The translations under genes were made by a program, and so were the position numbers. Shown here in pieces: positions 1 through 8,161 of a stretch of 64,000 nucleotides of DNA (the first letter of the stretch is position 1; every line of letters starts with the position of its first letter). This DNA is from an uncultured Methanobrevibacter sp. (GTDB taxonomy: Archaea > Methanobacteriota > Methanobacteria > Methanobacteriales > Methanobacteriaceae), in NCBI RefSeq assembly GCF_947166415.1, contig NZ_CAMVEE010000001.1, forward strand, positions 41,124-105,123, given 5' to 3'. A model generated the notes under the pieces. That model did not search any database. It saw nothing but the letters and a program-made list of their open reading frames with translations, and was not told where the DNA came from.

Positions 1-225
1 GCTGGATCAGTCGCAAACTTAGACATGAAAGGTTGTTTCATGACCAAAGGTTTCGAAAACTTCATCCCATTAGTAGCTGCTGCTCACGAAATTGCTGCAT
101 GTGCTGCTAAATTAGCACAAGAAGCAAGAGAAATCGAAAAAGCAAATGATACTGTTTTAAGAACCCCTCACATGAAAGAAGGAAACCCAGGTTGTAAAAC
201 AGAATTAATCTCAAAACCACAATAA
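1..225 (+). CDS. mtd: F420-dependent methylenetetrahydromethanopterin dehydrogenase, C-terminal part (partial)
   Basis: The frame is open from base 1, so the gene starts outside the window and only the last 74 residues are present. Mtd reduces methenyl-H4MPT to methylene-H4MPT with F420H2 in the cytoplasm, in the CO2-reducing methanogenesis pathway. The tail 'EIEKANDTVLRTPH' followed by a short Lys-rich end ('LISKPQ') matches what I remember of Methanobacteriales Mtd, as does the preceding Ala-rich helix with 'AAAHEI' and 'AAKLAQEARE'. The TAA stop lies at the start of a stem-loop and T tract, so this is probably the transcript end. The match is from memory, but the motif is long and specific. 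Confidence 0.92.
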   Translation, partial: AGSVANLDMKGCFMTKGFENFIPLVAAAHEIAACAAKLAQEAREIEKANDTVLRTPHMKEGNPGCKTELISKPQ

Positions 226-262
226 GTAGTTTAATTACTACTTTTCTTTTTTTTCTTTTTTT
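224..262 (+). terminator. Stem-loop and T tract at the end of mtd
   Basis: A 7-bp stem (224-230 with 237-243, AAGTAGT/ACTACTT) has a 6-nt loop and is followed by a run that is almost all T to about 262. The stem includes the last two bases of the mtd stop codon. Archaeal termination needs mainly the T tract; whether the hairpin contributes is unknown. Confidence 0.75.
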
Positions 263-313
263 AACAAAAATTTTCAAAAAACAGTCTACTTTTTATTAAA
301 AATACTAATTTTA

Positions 314-345
314 AATTAAAATAAAAAAGATAGGTGAATTTATCT
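314..345 (-). terminator. Stem-loop and T tract at the end of hisB
   Basis: Read on the minus strand, a 5-bp stem (341-345 with 328-332, AGATA/TATCT) is followed by TTTTTATTTT-like sequence. The stem overlaps the hisB stop codon at 344-346. Confidence 0.6.
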
Positions 346-922
346 ACAATACACCTTTTGTAGAAGGAATCTGATCATGTTCCACTTTAATAGCTTCTTT
401 TAAGGATTTGGCAAATGCCTTGAATACGGCTTCAGCCTTATGGTGGTCATTTACTCCTTCAACGGTTCCGTAAATATTCAATTTAGCAGAACTAGAGAAT
501 GATTCGAAGAAATGGATTACGACATCTGATGACATGTCCCCAATTTTTTCATTTCTGAAATCAAGCTTCATATTACAGTAGCTGCGGCCACTGATATCGA
601 TTGCGACAGTTGCAACTGAATCGTCCATAGGAACAATAGCATGGGCCATTCTCTTAATTCCTTTTTTGTCACCGATAGCCTGCAAGAAAGCCTCGCCTAA
701 CAGAATTCCCACATCTTCGATGGTATGGTGATCATCGATTTCCAAATCTCCAGATGCTCTAAGCTCCAAATCAATCATACTGTGTTTTGAAAATGATTCC
801 AACATGTGATTGAAGAAATTTACGCCTGTATCGATTTCGTATACACCTGTACCGTCAAGGTCCATATTTATAGTAATATCTGTTTCTGAAGTTTTTCTTG
901 AAACATTCGCATTTCTACTCAT
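344..922 (-). CDS. hisB: Imidazoleglycerol-phosphate dehydratase
   Basis: A 192-aa cytoplasmic enzyme of histidine synthesis that dehydrates imidazole glycerol phosphate to imidazole acetol phosphate. It has the normal length for a monofunctional HisB. The two duplicated His-rich metal motifs are visible: 'DHHTIEDVG' near residues 63-71 and '[14 protein letters not shown]' near 157-170, and the C-terminus is the typical 'STKGVL'. The ATG at 922 has a modest purine-rich site (TAGGTTAG) about 4 nt upstream. It lies 39 bp downstream of the small ferredoxin gene on the same strand, so the regulator, ferredoxin and hisB may share a transcript, though no functional link is obvious. Confidence 0.96.
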   Translation of the reverse strand: MSRNANVSRKTSETDITINMDLDGTGVYEIDTGVNFFNHMLESFSKHSMIDLELRASGDLEIDDHHTIEDVGILLGEAFLQAIGDKKGIKRMAHAIVPMDDSVATVAIDISGRSYCNMKLDFRNEKIGDMSSDVVIHFFESFSSSAKLNIYGTVEGVNDHHKAEAVFKAFAKSLKEAIKVEHDQIPSTKGVL

Positions 923-961
923 AATCTAACCTACAAAATAATCAATTTTAGCTTTAATTAT

Positions 962-1162
962 TCACTCATCTTCGCCGGGACGTATAATTTTAATGCAGTC
1001 TGCGGGGCATTCCATTGCACATAATGTGCAAACATGACAATATCTTAAATCCAATATATGTGCAACGGTATCAATCTTCCAAATTTTAGCTGCTTTAGGA
1101 CAAATATCATAACAATTTCCACAACCAATGCATTCATCTTCATCAACTAAAATTCTTAACAT
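962..1162 (-). CDS. Small 2[4Fe-4S] ferredoxin-type protein
   Basis: A 66-aa protein with two complete ferredoxin clusters: C11-x2-C14-x2-C17-x3-C21-P and C42-x2-C45-x2-C48-x3-C52-P. It is soluble, with no signal or membrane segment, and should carry electrons in the cytoplasm. The partner is not identifiable from sequence; methanogens encode many such ferredoxins. It starts 15 bp after the end of the ModE-like regulator gene and is probably co-transcribed with it, which raises the possibility of a link to a molybdenum or tungsten enzyme. That link is inference. Confidence 0.88.
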   Translation of the reverse strand: MLRILVDEDECIGCGNCYDICPKAAKIWKIDTVAHILDLRYCHVCTLCAMECPADCIKIIRPGEDE

Positions 1163-1177
1163 AAAATCACCATAAAC

Positions 1178-1870
1178 TTACAATTTCAAAGTAGCTACAG
1201 ACATTGCCTTGAATCCTACATAGACTTCCTTGCCAATGTTAAGATTCAATTCTTTTTCAGCGGAGAGAGTGATATCGCAACATAAATTAACGCCACCCAC
1301 ATCGATTTTAACACGAATAACTTCGTTTTTAAGTTTCATCTCGACAATTTGGCCTTTTAAAATGTTACGAATGCTAGAAGTTTGGGGTTCCAACATTAGG
1401 AAGATATTATCATAACTAATTAACGCCAATAGTTTATCTCCAACTTCATAGTTTCTGTTTAATGGTGCATTAATCTCAAATTCTTGCATCTTAATAGTCA
1501 TGACACCTTTAGCATCATCGATATTGATGATTTCGGATTCTATTTCATTAACATCCTTATGAAGTTCCATAATGGCGTTGATTTTTTTACATTCTTTTAA
1601 AATGGAGTATCCCTCTTCAGTAAGGGTTGTTCCTCCTCCACCACCTTTTCCACCTTTGGTGGTGTTTACAATCTTAACATTTAAGGATGATTCAATTTTT
1701 TCAATATAGTTCAATGCTGTCCTATAAGAAACCTTTACAGATTTTGCAGCATCAGTAAGAGATCCTGTGTCTAAAATAGACTCCAACAGTTGAAACTTCT
1801 TACTGTCCAATAAGAAAGAATTGCCATCAACATTAATTTTGTATTCAACTCCCGCTTTTACATCAGTCAT
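1178..1870 (-). CDS. ModE-like transcriptional regulator (winged HTH plus TOBE-like C-terminal domain)
   Basis: A 230-aa cytoplasmic regulator. The N-terminal half carries a LysR/ModE-type helix-turn-helix ('DTGSLTDAAKSVKVSYRTA'), then the Gly-rich 'GGKGGGGG' wing before 'LTEEG', which is characteristic of ModE N-terminal domains. The C-terminal half looks like one or two TOBE (molybdate-binding) folds. A longer reading frame begins at a TTG at 1885, but a strong site (GGGGGAT) ends about 7 nt before the ATG at 1870, so I chose 1870. By family it would respond to molybdate or tungstate; no transporter or Mo/W enzyme is adjacent, so the target is unknown. Confidence 0.8.
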   Translation of the reverse strand: MTDVKAGVEYKINVDGNSFLLDSKKFQLLESILDTGSLTDAAKSVKVSYRTALNYIEKIESSLNVKIVNTTKGGKGGGGGTTLTEEGYSILKECKKINAIMELHKDVNEIESEIINIDDAKGVMTIKMQEFEINAPLNRNYEVGDKLLALISYDNIFLMLEPQTSSIRNILKGQIVEMKLKNEVIRVKIDVGGVNLCCDITLSAEKELNLNIGKEVYVGFKAMSVATLKL

Positions 1871-1932
1871 ATTATAATCCCCCAATTATAATGATTAGTT
1901 TTATATCAATCATATATTAAATAAGTTTCTCA

Positions 1933-3495
1933 TTATTTATTTCTAAATTCTATTCTTTCAACGAAATTTAATACCTTATTTATTATGGAAGATAAAGGAC
2001 CTAATTTAGATGAATAATTCCTTAAGGTTTCTATATCCTCTTGTGTGAAAAATCTAACTAAGATTAATGCAAAGAAATAAACAACCATACAAATGAAAAT
2101 TCCCGGGAATAACCACCAGGTTGTTTTAGGGATTAAAAGTCCTGCAATACCCATGATTAGGGTTGCAGACAATATTTTAAAAACAGATTTGGTCGGCGCT
2201 TTTGTTTTAGTGAGTTTGAATACAAAGTAAATGCAAGGAATCATCATTAAGAAACAGGCGATAGTTGTAGCAGCTGCACCACCTGCAATTCCCAAAATCG
2301 GAGCAAATACCCAGCAGAGAGCTGCAGTAGTAATAGAACCAAATATTAAAATGTACATAGGAATTCTAGGATTTCCAATACCTTGAATAATACTGGTTGA
2401 TATTGCAAAAATGGAATAAAATGTCATTCCAACAGACAATATTGCCAAAGCAGGAGCACCAGCTGCATAAGCAGGAATTTGGAAATAAAGCAATCTTAAA
2501 ATTGGTACTGAGAATAAAGCAAGACCAATGCACATTGGAACCACAAACAATAATGAAAGTTTGTAAGATTCACTGACATATTTTTGAAGTGCTGAAATAT
2601 CCTTAAGTTTGAATGCCTCAGAGGAAGCCGGTAAAATTGTAGTTGCTACAGAAATAGAAATCATTAAAGGCAATCTGGCGATAGGGTCTGCCGCTGTGAA
2701 AAAACCGATGCTTTCCAATGTCAAAAACCTACCCATAATAAGAGTGCAGATATTATAAATAAGCATTTCTGCAATTGCTGTAATGATAACCGGAATAGAG
2801 AATTTCACTAACATTATACCCAATTTGAGTTCTTCACGGAATGGAAATACAAAACCTTCACTAGGTTGGGGAATATATTTCGGCATGAAAAATTTAAATA
2901 TCAGGACTGAAGAGGCTGCAGCAAGGGCATAACCAATAACTGTACCCCATAAGGCACCAATAACAGAAAATCCTATTAAAACAAATGCGGTTGCACATAA
3001 AATCATTGACAACTGCTCAATTGCACGGGTATAGACAATATATTCCATCTTATATACTCCTTGAAATGCACCTCTAAATGCGCCTAAAACAACACTGAAT
3101 GGAGTAATAAGACCTATAATTTGTAAAGGAACCATAACTTCAGGTTTGCCCATGAAATTGTTAGCCAATAGTGGAGCAATGACAAAAATCATTAAAAATC
3201 CCAAAGCCAAACCCAAGAAAACCATGATTTTTAATGCCGTATAAATTGTCTGCCTGGCCATATTATGGTCTTCAACTGCCTCATATTCAGCAATATATTT
3301 TGATATAGCTGGAGGAAGACCTCCGGAGGCCAAAGTTTGAAAAATACCTTGAACGGACATTGTGGTCCCTAAAATACCATTATTAACAGGACCCAGTAAT
3401 GTAGCCATTAAAAAACGGTACACATAACCTCCAATACGGAAAATTATGTTACCGATAAAAATAATCAAACTGCCCCGTACTAACTTATTTGCCAT
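1933..3495 (-). CDS. Polysaccharide/lipid-linked oligosaccharide flippase (MATE-like MVF/PST superfamily)
   Basis: A 520-aa integral membrane protein with about 12-14 hydrophobic helices over its whole length. The N-terminus ('GSLIIFIGNIIFRIGGYVYR') and the 'SGGLPPAISKYIAEYE' segment resemble the SpoVB/RfbX branch of polysaccharide exporters, which flip lipid-linked saccharides across the membrane. In this archaeon the substrate could be a pseudomurein precursor, an N-glycan or another surface glycan; sequence does not decide. A pseudomurein flippase is plausible because Methanobrevibacter has such a wall. It has its own upstream gap from the flavoprotein gene (49 bp) and may be transcribed with it. 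Confidence 0.82.
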   Translation of the reverse strand: MANKLVRGSLIIFIGNIIFRIGGYVYRFLMATLLGPVNNGILGTTMSVQGIFQTLASGGLPPAISKYIAEYEAVEDHNMARQTIYTALKIMVFLGLALGFLMIFVIAPLLANNFMGKPEVMVPLQIIGLITPFSVVLGAFRGAFQGVYKMEYIVYTRAIEQLSMILCATAFVLIGFSVIGALWGTVIGYALAAASSVLIFKFFMPKYIPQPSEGFVFPFREELKLGIMLVKFSIPVIITAIAEMLIYNICTLIMGRFLTLESIGFFTAADPIARLPLMISISVATTILPASSEAFKLKDISALQKYVSESYKLSLLFVVPMCIGLALFSVPILRLLYFQIPAYAAGAPALAILSVGMTFYSIFAISTSIIQGIGNPRIPMYILIFGSITTAALCWVFAPILGIAGGAAATTIACFLMMIPCIYFVFKLTKTKAPTKSVFKILSATLIMGIAGLLIPKTTWWLFPGIFICMVVYFFALILVRFFTQEDIETLRNYSSKLGPLSSIINKVLNFVERIEFRNK

Positions 3496-3544
3496 AATAT
3501 ACCTTTAAAAATTAATTATTAATAATATAACTTGATTTTAATAT

Positions 3545-4129
3545 TTAAATATATTTATTTAAAAAATTTTCAAATTCATTTAAAGTCCTATCCAATGATT
3601 CCATTCCATAATCATCCTCTTTAATCTTATCTAAAGAATCATCAGACCAGAAAGAAGCTCCCAAATTGGAACCGAAAGGACCTCCACTTACAGGAATTAT
3701 ACCATGTATCATGAAATATGTTACATTTTTCAAATGAGCAAAATCCTGACCACCTGTTCTGTCGCCGCCCACAGCAATGCTCATCCCTATTTTTCCCCTT
3801 AAAAGGTTATAATCAATGGCTTCCAGGGCACGTGTACGATCCATAATGGCAGACAAGTTGCTGCTGATTCCACCACTTTGAACGGGTGTTGCTAAAATAA
3901 TCCCGTCAGCGCTTTGAAGGCCTTCATAAACCTGCCTCATGTCATCATCGATGATGCATGTCTTGTTTTCCAAGCAATAGTCGCAATGCATGCAGGGTTT
4001 GATTTCCTTGCCTCGGCAAGTAAACATTTCAGTTTCAAAATCATGATTGGAAAGCTTGTCCAAAGCATTTTTCAAAGCATATTCAGTCGTACTATTTCTA
4101 GGACTTGCACAAATTCCAAAAACTTTCAT
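3545..4129 (-). CDS. Iron-sulfur flavoprotein (Isf-type NADPH-dependent FMN reductase family)
   Basis: A 194-aa cytoplasmic flavodoxin-fold protein. The N-terminal 'CASPRNSTTEYAL' is the FMN phosphate-binding loop. The compact cluster motif C46-x2-C49-x2-C52-x5-C58 is the hallmark of archaeal iron-sulfur flavoproteins, which bind one FMN and one [4Fe-4S] per subunit and pass electrons from ferredoxin to oxygen or peroxide. A second conserved stretch, 'ATPVQSGGISSNLSAIMDR', is the usual FMN-site loop. The role is probably oxidative-stress defence, by analogy with Methanosarcina Isf. The family call is firm; the substrate is not shown. Confidence 0.88.
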   Translation of the reverse strand: MKVFGICASPRNSTTEYALKNALDKLSNHDFETEMFTCRGKEIKPCMHCDYCLENKTCIIDDDMRQVYEGLQSADGIILATPVQSGGISSNLSAIMDRTRALEAIDYNLLRGKIGMSIAVGGDRTGGQDFAHLKNVTYFMIHGIIPVSGGPFGSNLGASFWSDDSLDKIKEDDYGMESLDRTLNEFENFLNKYI

Positions 4130-4175
4130 GGATTTATTTTTAGAAAACGAAACTAATAAGATTATTCATGAACTG

Positions 4176-4214
4176 TAAAAAAAAGAAAAATAATAAGTGA
4201 GTAAATCACTTATT
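4176..4214 (-). terminator. Strong stem-loop and T tract at the end of the first adhesin gene
   Basis: On the minus strand a perfect 9-bp stem (4206-4214 with 4192-4200, AATAAGTGA/TCACTTATT) has a 5-nt loop and is followed by ATTTTTCTTTTTTTT. The stem contains the stop codon (4210-4212). Confidence 0.8.
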
Positions 4215-7200
4215 TTACAATTACTTTTATTGTTTTGCTTATTGGCTTATAGTAAGTATTTCCAGCATATTTGACAATTGCACTGTAAGTTCGTTTTTTG
4301 GACAAATTGGTAAATTTAAATATTGCTTGGCCTTTTGAATTGGTTTTGACTATATAATTCTTACAGTTAACCCTAATTGTGACTTTAGCATTTTTCATTA
4401 TTTGACCTTTATTTGTTTTTAAAACGACTGTGTATTTTTTAACTGCCTTTAAAGTGTATGCAACACTATTTTTAGCTGTGAATCTTGGAGTTGCTTTAGA
4501 TACAACAACCTTATTGCTTGCAGATGATTTAAGATAAGTGCCATTGCCATCATAAGTAACCTTCACAGTATAAGTTTTAGGAACCAAATTGGCTAAAATA
4601 GCAAAAGTGGCTTTTCCGTTGGAATTTGTAGTCACTTTTTTTGATTTGCCATTTAAAACCATAGTAAGTTTTGCATTTGCAATTACATTTCCATCAATAT
4701 CTTTTAATGTGACAACTAAATTTTTACTGTTGCTATAAACCACTGCTACAGATGGAACTGTGATTTTAGTGGAAATAGGTGGAGCATTCTTAGTTGTAAC
4801 AATGATTTGCTGCAATACAGTTAAACCTCCAGAGTTCAACATTATTGAAATGGAATTATTATCCCTAATACTGCTTGTAATATCTTTTGTATACAAATCA
4901 GTTGATTGTGAGCTTCCATTCCATGGATGAGTTTCGCTCTCGCCATTGATCACAACAATTGCTTCACCATCCTGAGCACTGTTAGCAAAAATATAAGCAG
5001 TAGCATCAATAATATCTGAAGCATCTACATTGATGGCGGAATCTGCGCGAATTGTATTCCTGGTTCCTCCAGAATCGCCCAATAAATCCGCTCCATTGGA
5101 AATGTAAATGTTTTTAATGATATTGCTTCCTGTGGTATTGTACATGTAAATCAGGGTTGTCGGATAAACCGCTACCGCATCCTTATTCAAATCAAAGACA
5201 TTATCACCATTTACAATGAAATCTGTGACATCATAAACAACTACTCCATAGCCAGAGTTGGAATTCAGATTGCTTTGATCACGAGCAAAGAAAACAGGAG
5301 TCAACGCATTATCGTTCAAAGTAACATTGAACATGTCAATATTGTCCTTGCCTCCGCTAGCCCAACAGTAAGATACATATATGAACGCCTTAACGAAACT
5401 GGAGCTATCAGGTAAAACAACGGAATAATTGATTGAATCATACGAATCTGATGAGCCTGCATAGGTGCCGTTGGTTAAAATCACAATGTCACCATTGACA
5501 GTGATATTGCAAAATGATTCCAAGCTAGTTTCATTATAGGTATCCTTGCCCAAATAACCATTGTACAAAACAGTTGCTTCACAAGAACTTTCATCAACAA
5601 GCTCGTTGGCAAAACTTATTTGAACTTGATAATTAACCTTGTTATAACTGCCTGAACTTCCAAAATATTTAGAAGAATCATTAAATTCCCTAATTGTCGA
5701 ATCAACAATAGTTAAAGTATTTTCTCCATTGCCTAAGTTGATTTCAGTGCAGTTGACACTGATGCCATCAGCCAATAAATTAATAGAGTATTTGCCTGCG
5801 CGATTAGTATTAACGGTAACAGTTAAAGCGTTTGCGAAAGTAGGATAAACAATATTTTTAGTATAGTCTGCGACTTTAACAGACGAATTCACATTGACAA
5901 CTTCTTTAGAAACAACAATGATTTGGTGTAATGCTAAAAACATGTTATTGTTGAGAATCAAAGAAATGGAGTTGCTATCTCCAACTGTATCCTTAATGTT
6001 TTTAGTGTAAACATTGATTTGATTGTCTAAATTTGTATTCCATGCATTATAATCGCTTTCGCCATTAATAACAATAGTTGCCCTGCCTTCTTTAGCTCCA
6101 GCTCCAAAAATATAAGCTGTGGCATCAATACTATCTGATGAATCAACATTTATTATGGAATCCACATGCATAGGATGGCTAATACCGCCAAAAACTCCTA
6201 ACAAATCGGCTCCATTGGAAATGTAAATGTCCTTAAGGATGTTGCTGCCGGTAGTATTGTACATGTAAATCAAGGTTGTCGGATAAACCGCCACCGCATC
6301 CTTATTCAAACTAAAGACATTATTTCCATCGATGAGATAATTTCCAGCATCATAAACAACTACTCCATAGCCTGAGTTGGAATTCAGATTGCTTTGGTCA
6401 CGAGCAAAGAAAACAGGAGTCAACGCATTATCGTTCAAAGTAACATTGAACATGTCAATATTGTCCTTGCCTCCGCTAGCCCAACAGTAAGGCACATATA
6501 TGAACGCTTTAACAATGTTAGAATTGACTGGTATACAAACATCAAAATTAACAGAACCATATGAAGCTGAAGAACCTGCATAAGTACCATCAGTTAAAAC
6601 AACAATGTCACCGCTAACTGTAGTATTATAGAATGATTCCAAACTATTTTCATTGTAAGTGTCCTTGCCCAAATAACCATTATACAAAACAGTGGCATCG
6701 TAAGAAGTTGTATTTATTACTTCATTTGCATATTTCACTTGGACTTGGTAACTAACCTTATCATAAACACCTGAACTTCCAATATATTTAGCAGATTCAT
6801 TTAATGGCCTAATGGTTGGGTCAATCAAACTTAAAGAATTAAGACCATTATTCAAAGTTACAACAGTTGAATTGACAATGCGCCCATCAGCTAATAAATT
6901 AACAACATATCTGCCAGCCGTATTAGTATTAATATCGACATTTAATGTGTTATTTAAATTAGGATAAATAATATTTTTATTATTATCTGCCATACAAATA
7001 GATACATTAGCTTTAGGTTCATAAACTGTTAAAATAGAAACTATTGTCTTAAAAGAAGGACCATAAGCTCCCCCAACTGCTTTAAATGTGAAATTCAACT
7101 CGTCACCACTAACATAATTTGTTACATCCCATAAGTGATACTGATAATAAGCACCACTAATATAAACATCGTCTTCACTTTCAGAAAAGAGAGGAGCATT

Positions 7201-8067
7201 GTTAACTTTATACACCGCATCGGCACTTGATAGTGCAACATTAATTAAAGAACTCTTTTTATTAGAAAGATCAATATTGCTTAAATTAAAGGAATGAGTT
7301 AATCCGTTGACAGTATCGTCTGTCCATGCCTGACCTGCATTAAACCAGTAATTAATCACATCATCGTCACCGTCATCCCAAGCAACAAACAATGAAACTA
7401 ACTTAATTCTTCCATCAAAATTTTTTCCGACAATAGGATATGAAAGAACATCTATTGATACGGAAGTTCCATTTAATCCCTGAAGAATATCTGTGACATT
7501 ATAAAAAATCATATAATCAGAATAACATCTGGTAGTGTGGTCATTTACAATATAGTTAACCCCATCAGTTGAAGATGTGGAAGTCCATAAATATTCGCTG
7601 CCAAGTAGCTGTATTCCATTTGCGGTCATTATACTTGTATTTGCATATGATCCATAGTTAGTTCCACCACTTCCTGAGTAAATATTTACATAAACATAAG
7701 CGGATTTGATATTTGCAGTAGATGGAATGTCATAACTGATATTCCCCTTATTACCATTTACAGAATCGCTTTTTCCCCATGGATGAACACTAGTAAAATC
7801 AACACCACCGGAAACTGAACCTGTCTCAATATTTGGCAGCGGGTCACTATTTGTTGCAGAAAAAACTTCCTGATTTACACATGAAGATAAATCTTCGGCA
7901 TCGTCAGCTGTTTCCAATTCCATGTCAAAATCATCTGAACTAGAATTGATTTCCATTAACTCATTATTAAAGGAATCATCAGTAATGTTTTCAGCAGAAA
8001 TTGAACCAATTGTCAGACAAATTAATAAAACTAAAAATAATGTCAAAAAAATGTTTTTATATTTCAT
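4210..8067 (-). CDS. Secreted adhesin-like protein with duplicated DUF3344-type modules and C-terminal Ig-like domains
   Basis: A 1285-aa secreted protein. It has a signal peptide (residues 1 to about 26, hydrophobic core 'IFLTLFLVLLICLTIGSISA') and an acidic spacer to about 90. A module at about 95-345 contains 'FDGRIKLVSLFVAWDDGDDD', which I associate with DUF3344 of methanogen surface proteins. Two copies of a 373-residue unit follow (about 353-725 and 726-1098), each with a 'YNGYLGKDTYNE' core, and then two Ig-like (Big_1-type) domains with 'KTNSNGKATF'-like strands to the end. There is no membrane anchor or sorting motif at the C-terminus. The ATG at 8067 has GGGAGATG just upstream. An adhesive surface role is inferred from the family; no ligand can be named. 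Confidence 0.85.
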   Translation of the reverse strand: MKYKNIFLTLFLVLLICLTIGSISAENITDDSFNNELMEINSSSDDFDMELETADDAEDLSSCVNQEVFSATNSDPLPNIETGSVSGGVDFTSVHPWGKSDSVNGNKGNISYDIPSTANIKSAYVYVNIYSGSGGTNYGSYANTSIMTANGIQLLGSEYLWTSTSSTDGVNYIVNDHTTRCYSDYMIFYNVTDILQGLNGTSVSIDVLSYPIVGKNFDGRIKLVSLFVAWDDGDDDVINYWFNAGQAWTDDTVNGLTHSFNLSNIDLSNKKSSLINVALSSADAVYKVNNAPLFSESEDDVYISGAYYQYHLWDVTNYVSGDELNFTFKAVGGAYGPSFKTIVSILTVYEPKANVSICMADNNKNIIYPNLNNTLNVDINTNTAGRYVVNLLADGRIVNSTVVTLNNGLNSLSLIDPTIRPLNESAKYIGSSGVYDKVSYQVQVKYANEVINTTSYDATVLYNGYLGKDTYNENSLESFYNTTVSGDIVVLTDGTYAGSSASYGSVNFDVCIPVNSNIVKAFIYVPYCWASGGKDNIDMFNVTLNDNALTPVFFARDQSNLNSNSGYGVVVYDAGNYLIDGNNVFSLNKDAVAVYPTTLIYMYNTTGSNILKDIYISNGADLLGVFGGISHPMHVDSIINVDSSDSIDATAYIFGAGAKEGRATIVINGESDYNAWNTNLDNQINVYTKNIKDTVGDSNSISLILNNNMFLALHQIIVVSKEVVNVNSSVKVADYTKNIVYPTFANALTVTVNTNRAGKYSINLLADGISVNCTEINLGNGENTLTIVDSTIREFNDSSKYFGSSGSYNKVNYQVQISFANELVDESSCEATVLYNGYLGKDTYNETSLESFCNITVNGDIVILTNGTYAGSSDSYDSINYSVVLPDSSSFVKAFIYVSYCWASGGKDNIDMFNVTLNDNALTPVFFARDQSNLNSNSGYGVVVYDVTDFIVNGDNVFDLNKDAVAVYPTTLIYMYNTTGSNIIKNIYISNGADLLGDSGGTRNTIRADSAINVDASDIIDATAYIFANSAQDGEAIVVINGESETHPWNGSSQSTDLYTKDITSSIRDNNSISIMLNSGGLTVLQQIIVTTKNAPPISTKITVPSVAVVYSNSKNLVVTLKDIDGNVIANAKLTMVLNGKSKKVTTNSNGKATFAILANLVPKTYTVKVTYDGNGTYLKSSASNKVVVSKATPRFTAKNSVAYTLKAVKKYTVVLKTNKGQIMKNAKVTIRVNCKNYIVKTNSKGQAIFKFTNLSKKRTYSAIVKYAGNTYYKPISKTIKVIVK
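4770..7010 (-). repeat. Tandem in-frame duplication, period 1119 bp (373 codons)
   Basis: Segments 1119 bp apart match closely. For example 5281-5370 and 6400-6489 are almost identical, including the stretch around 'cctccgctagcccaacagta', while other parts have drifted. The repeat corresponds to two 373-aa units of the adhesin. The outer limits given are approximate, taken from where the protein similarity fades. Confidence 0.85.
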
Positions 8068-8099
8068 AATTCATCTCCCAATTTAAAAATAAAAAAGTA

Positions 8100-8153
8100 A
8101 TGGAGTGTTTAAAATGAAAAAATGATTTGACTCATTTAATCATTTTTCTCCAT
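8100..8153 (-). terminator. Long stem-loop between the two adhesin genes
   Basis: A perfect 10-bp inner stem (8118-8127 with 8138-8147, AAAAATGATT/AATCATTTTT, 10-nt loop) sits inside an outer 6-bp stem (8100-8105 with 8148-8153, ATGGAG/CTCCAT). The minus-strand side of the inner stem ends in a T run. It lies after the stop of the larger adhesin gene and before the start of the smaller one, so the two are probably transcribed separately. Confidence 0.65.
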
Positions 8154-8161
8154 CATATTGT

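Noticed and set aside
1871..1885. TTG at 1885 as start of the ModE-like gene
   Set aside because: A GGGGGAT site sits inside that extension, 7 nt before the ATG at 1870, which is the better start.
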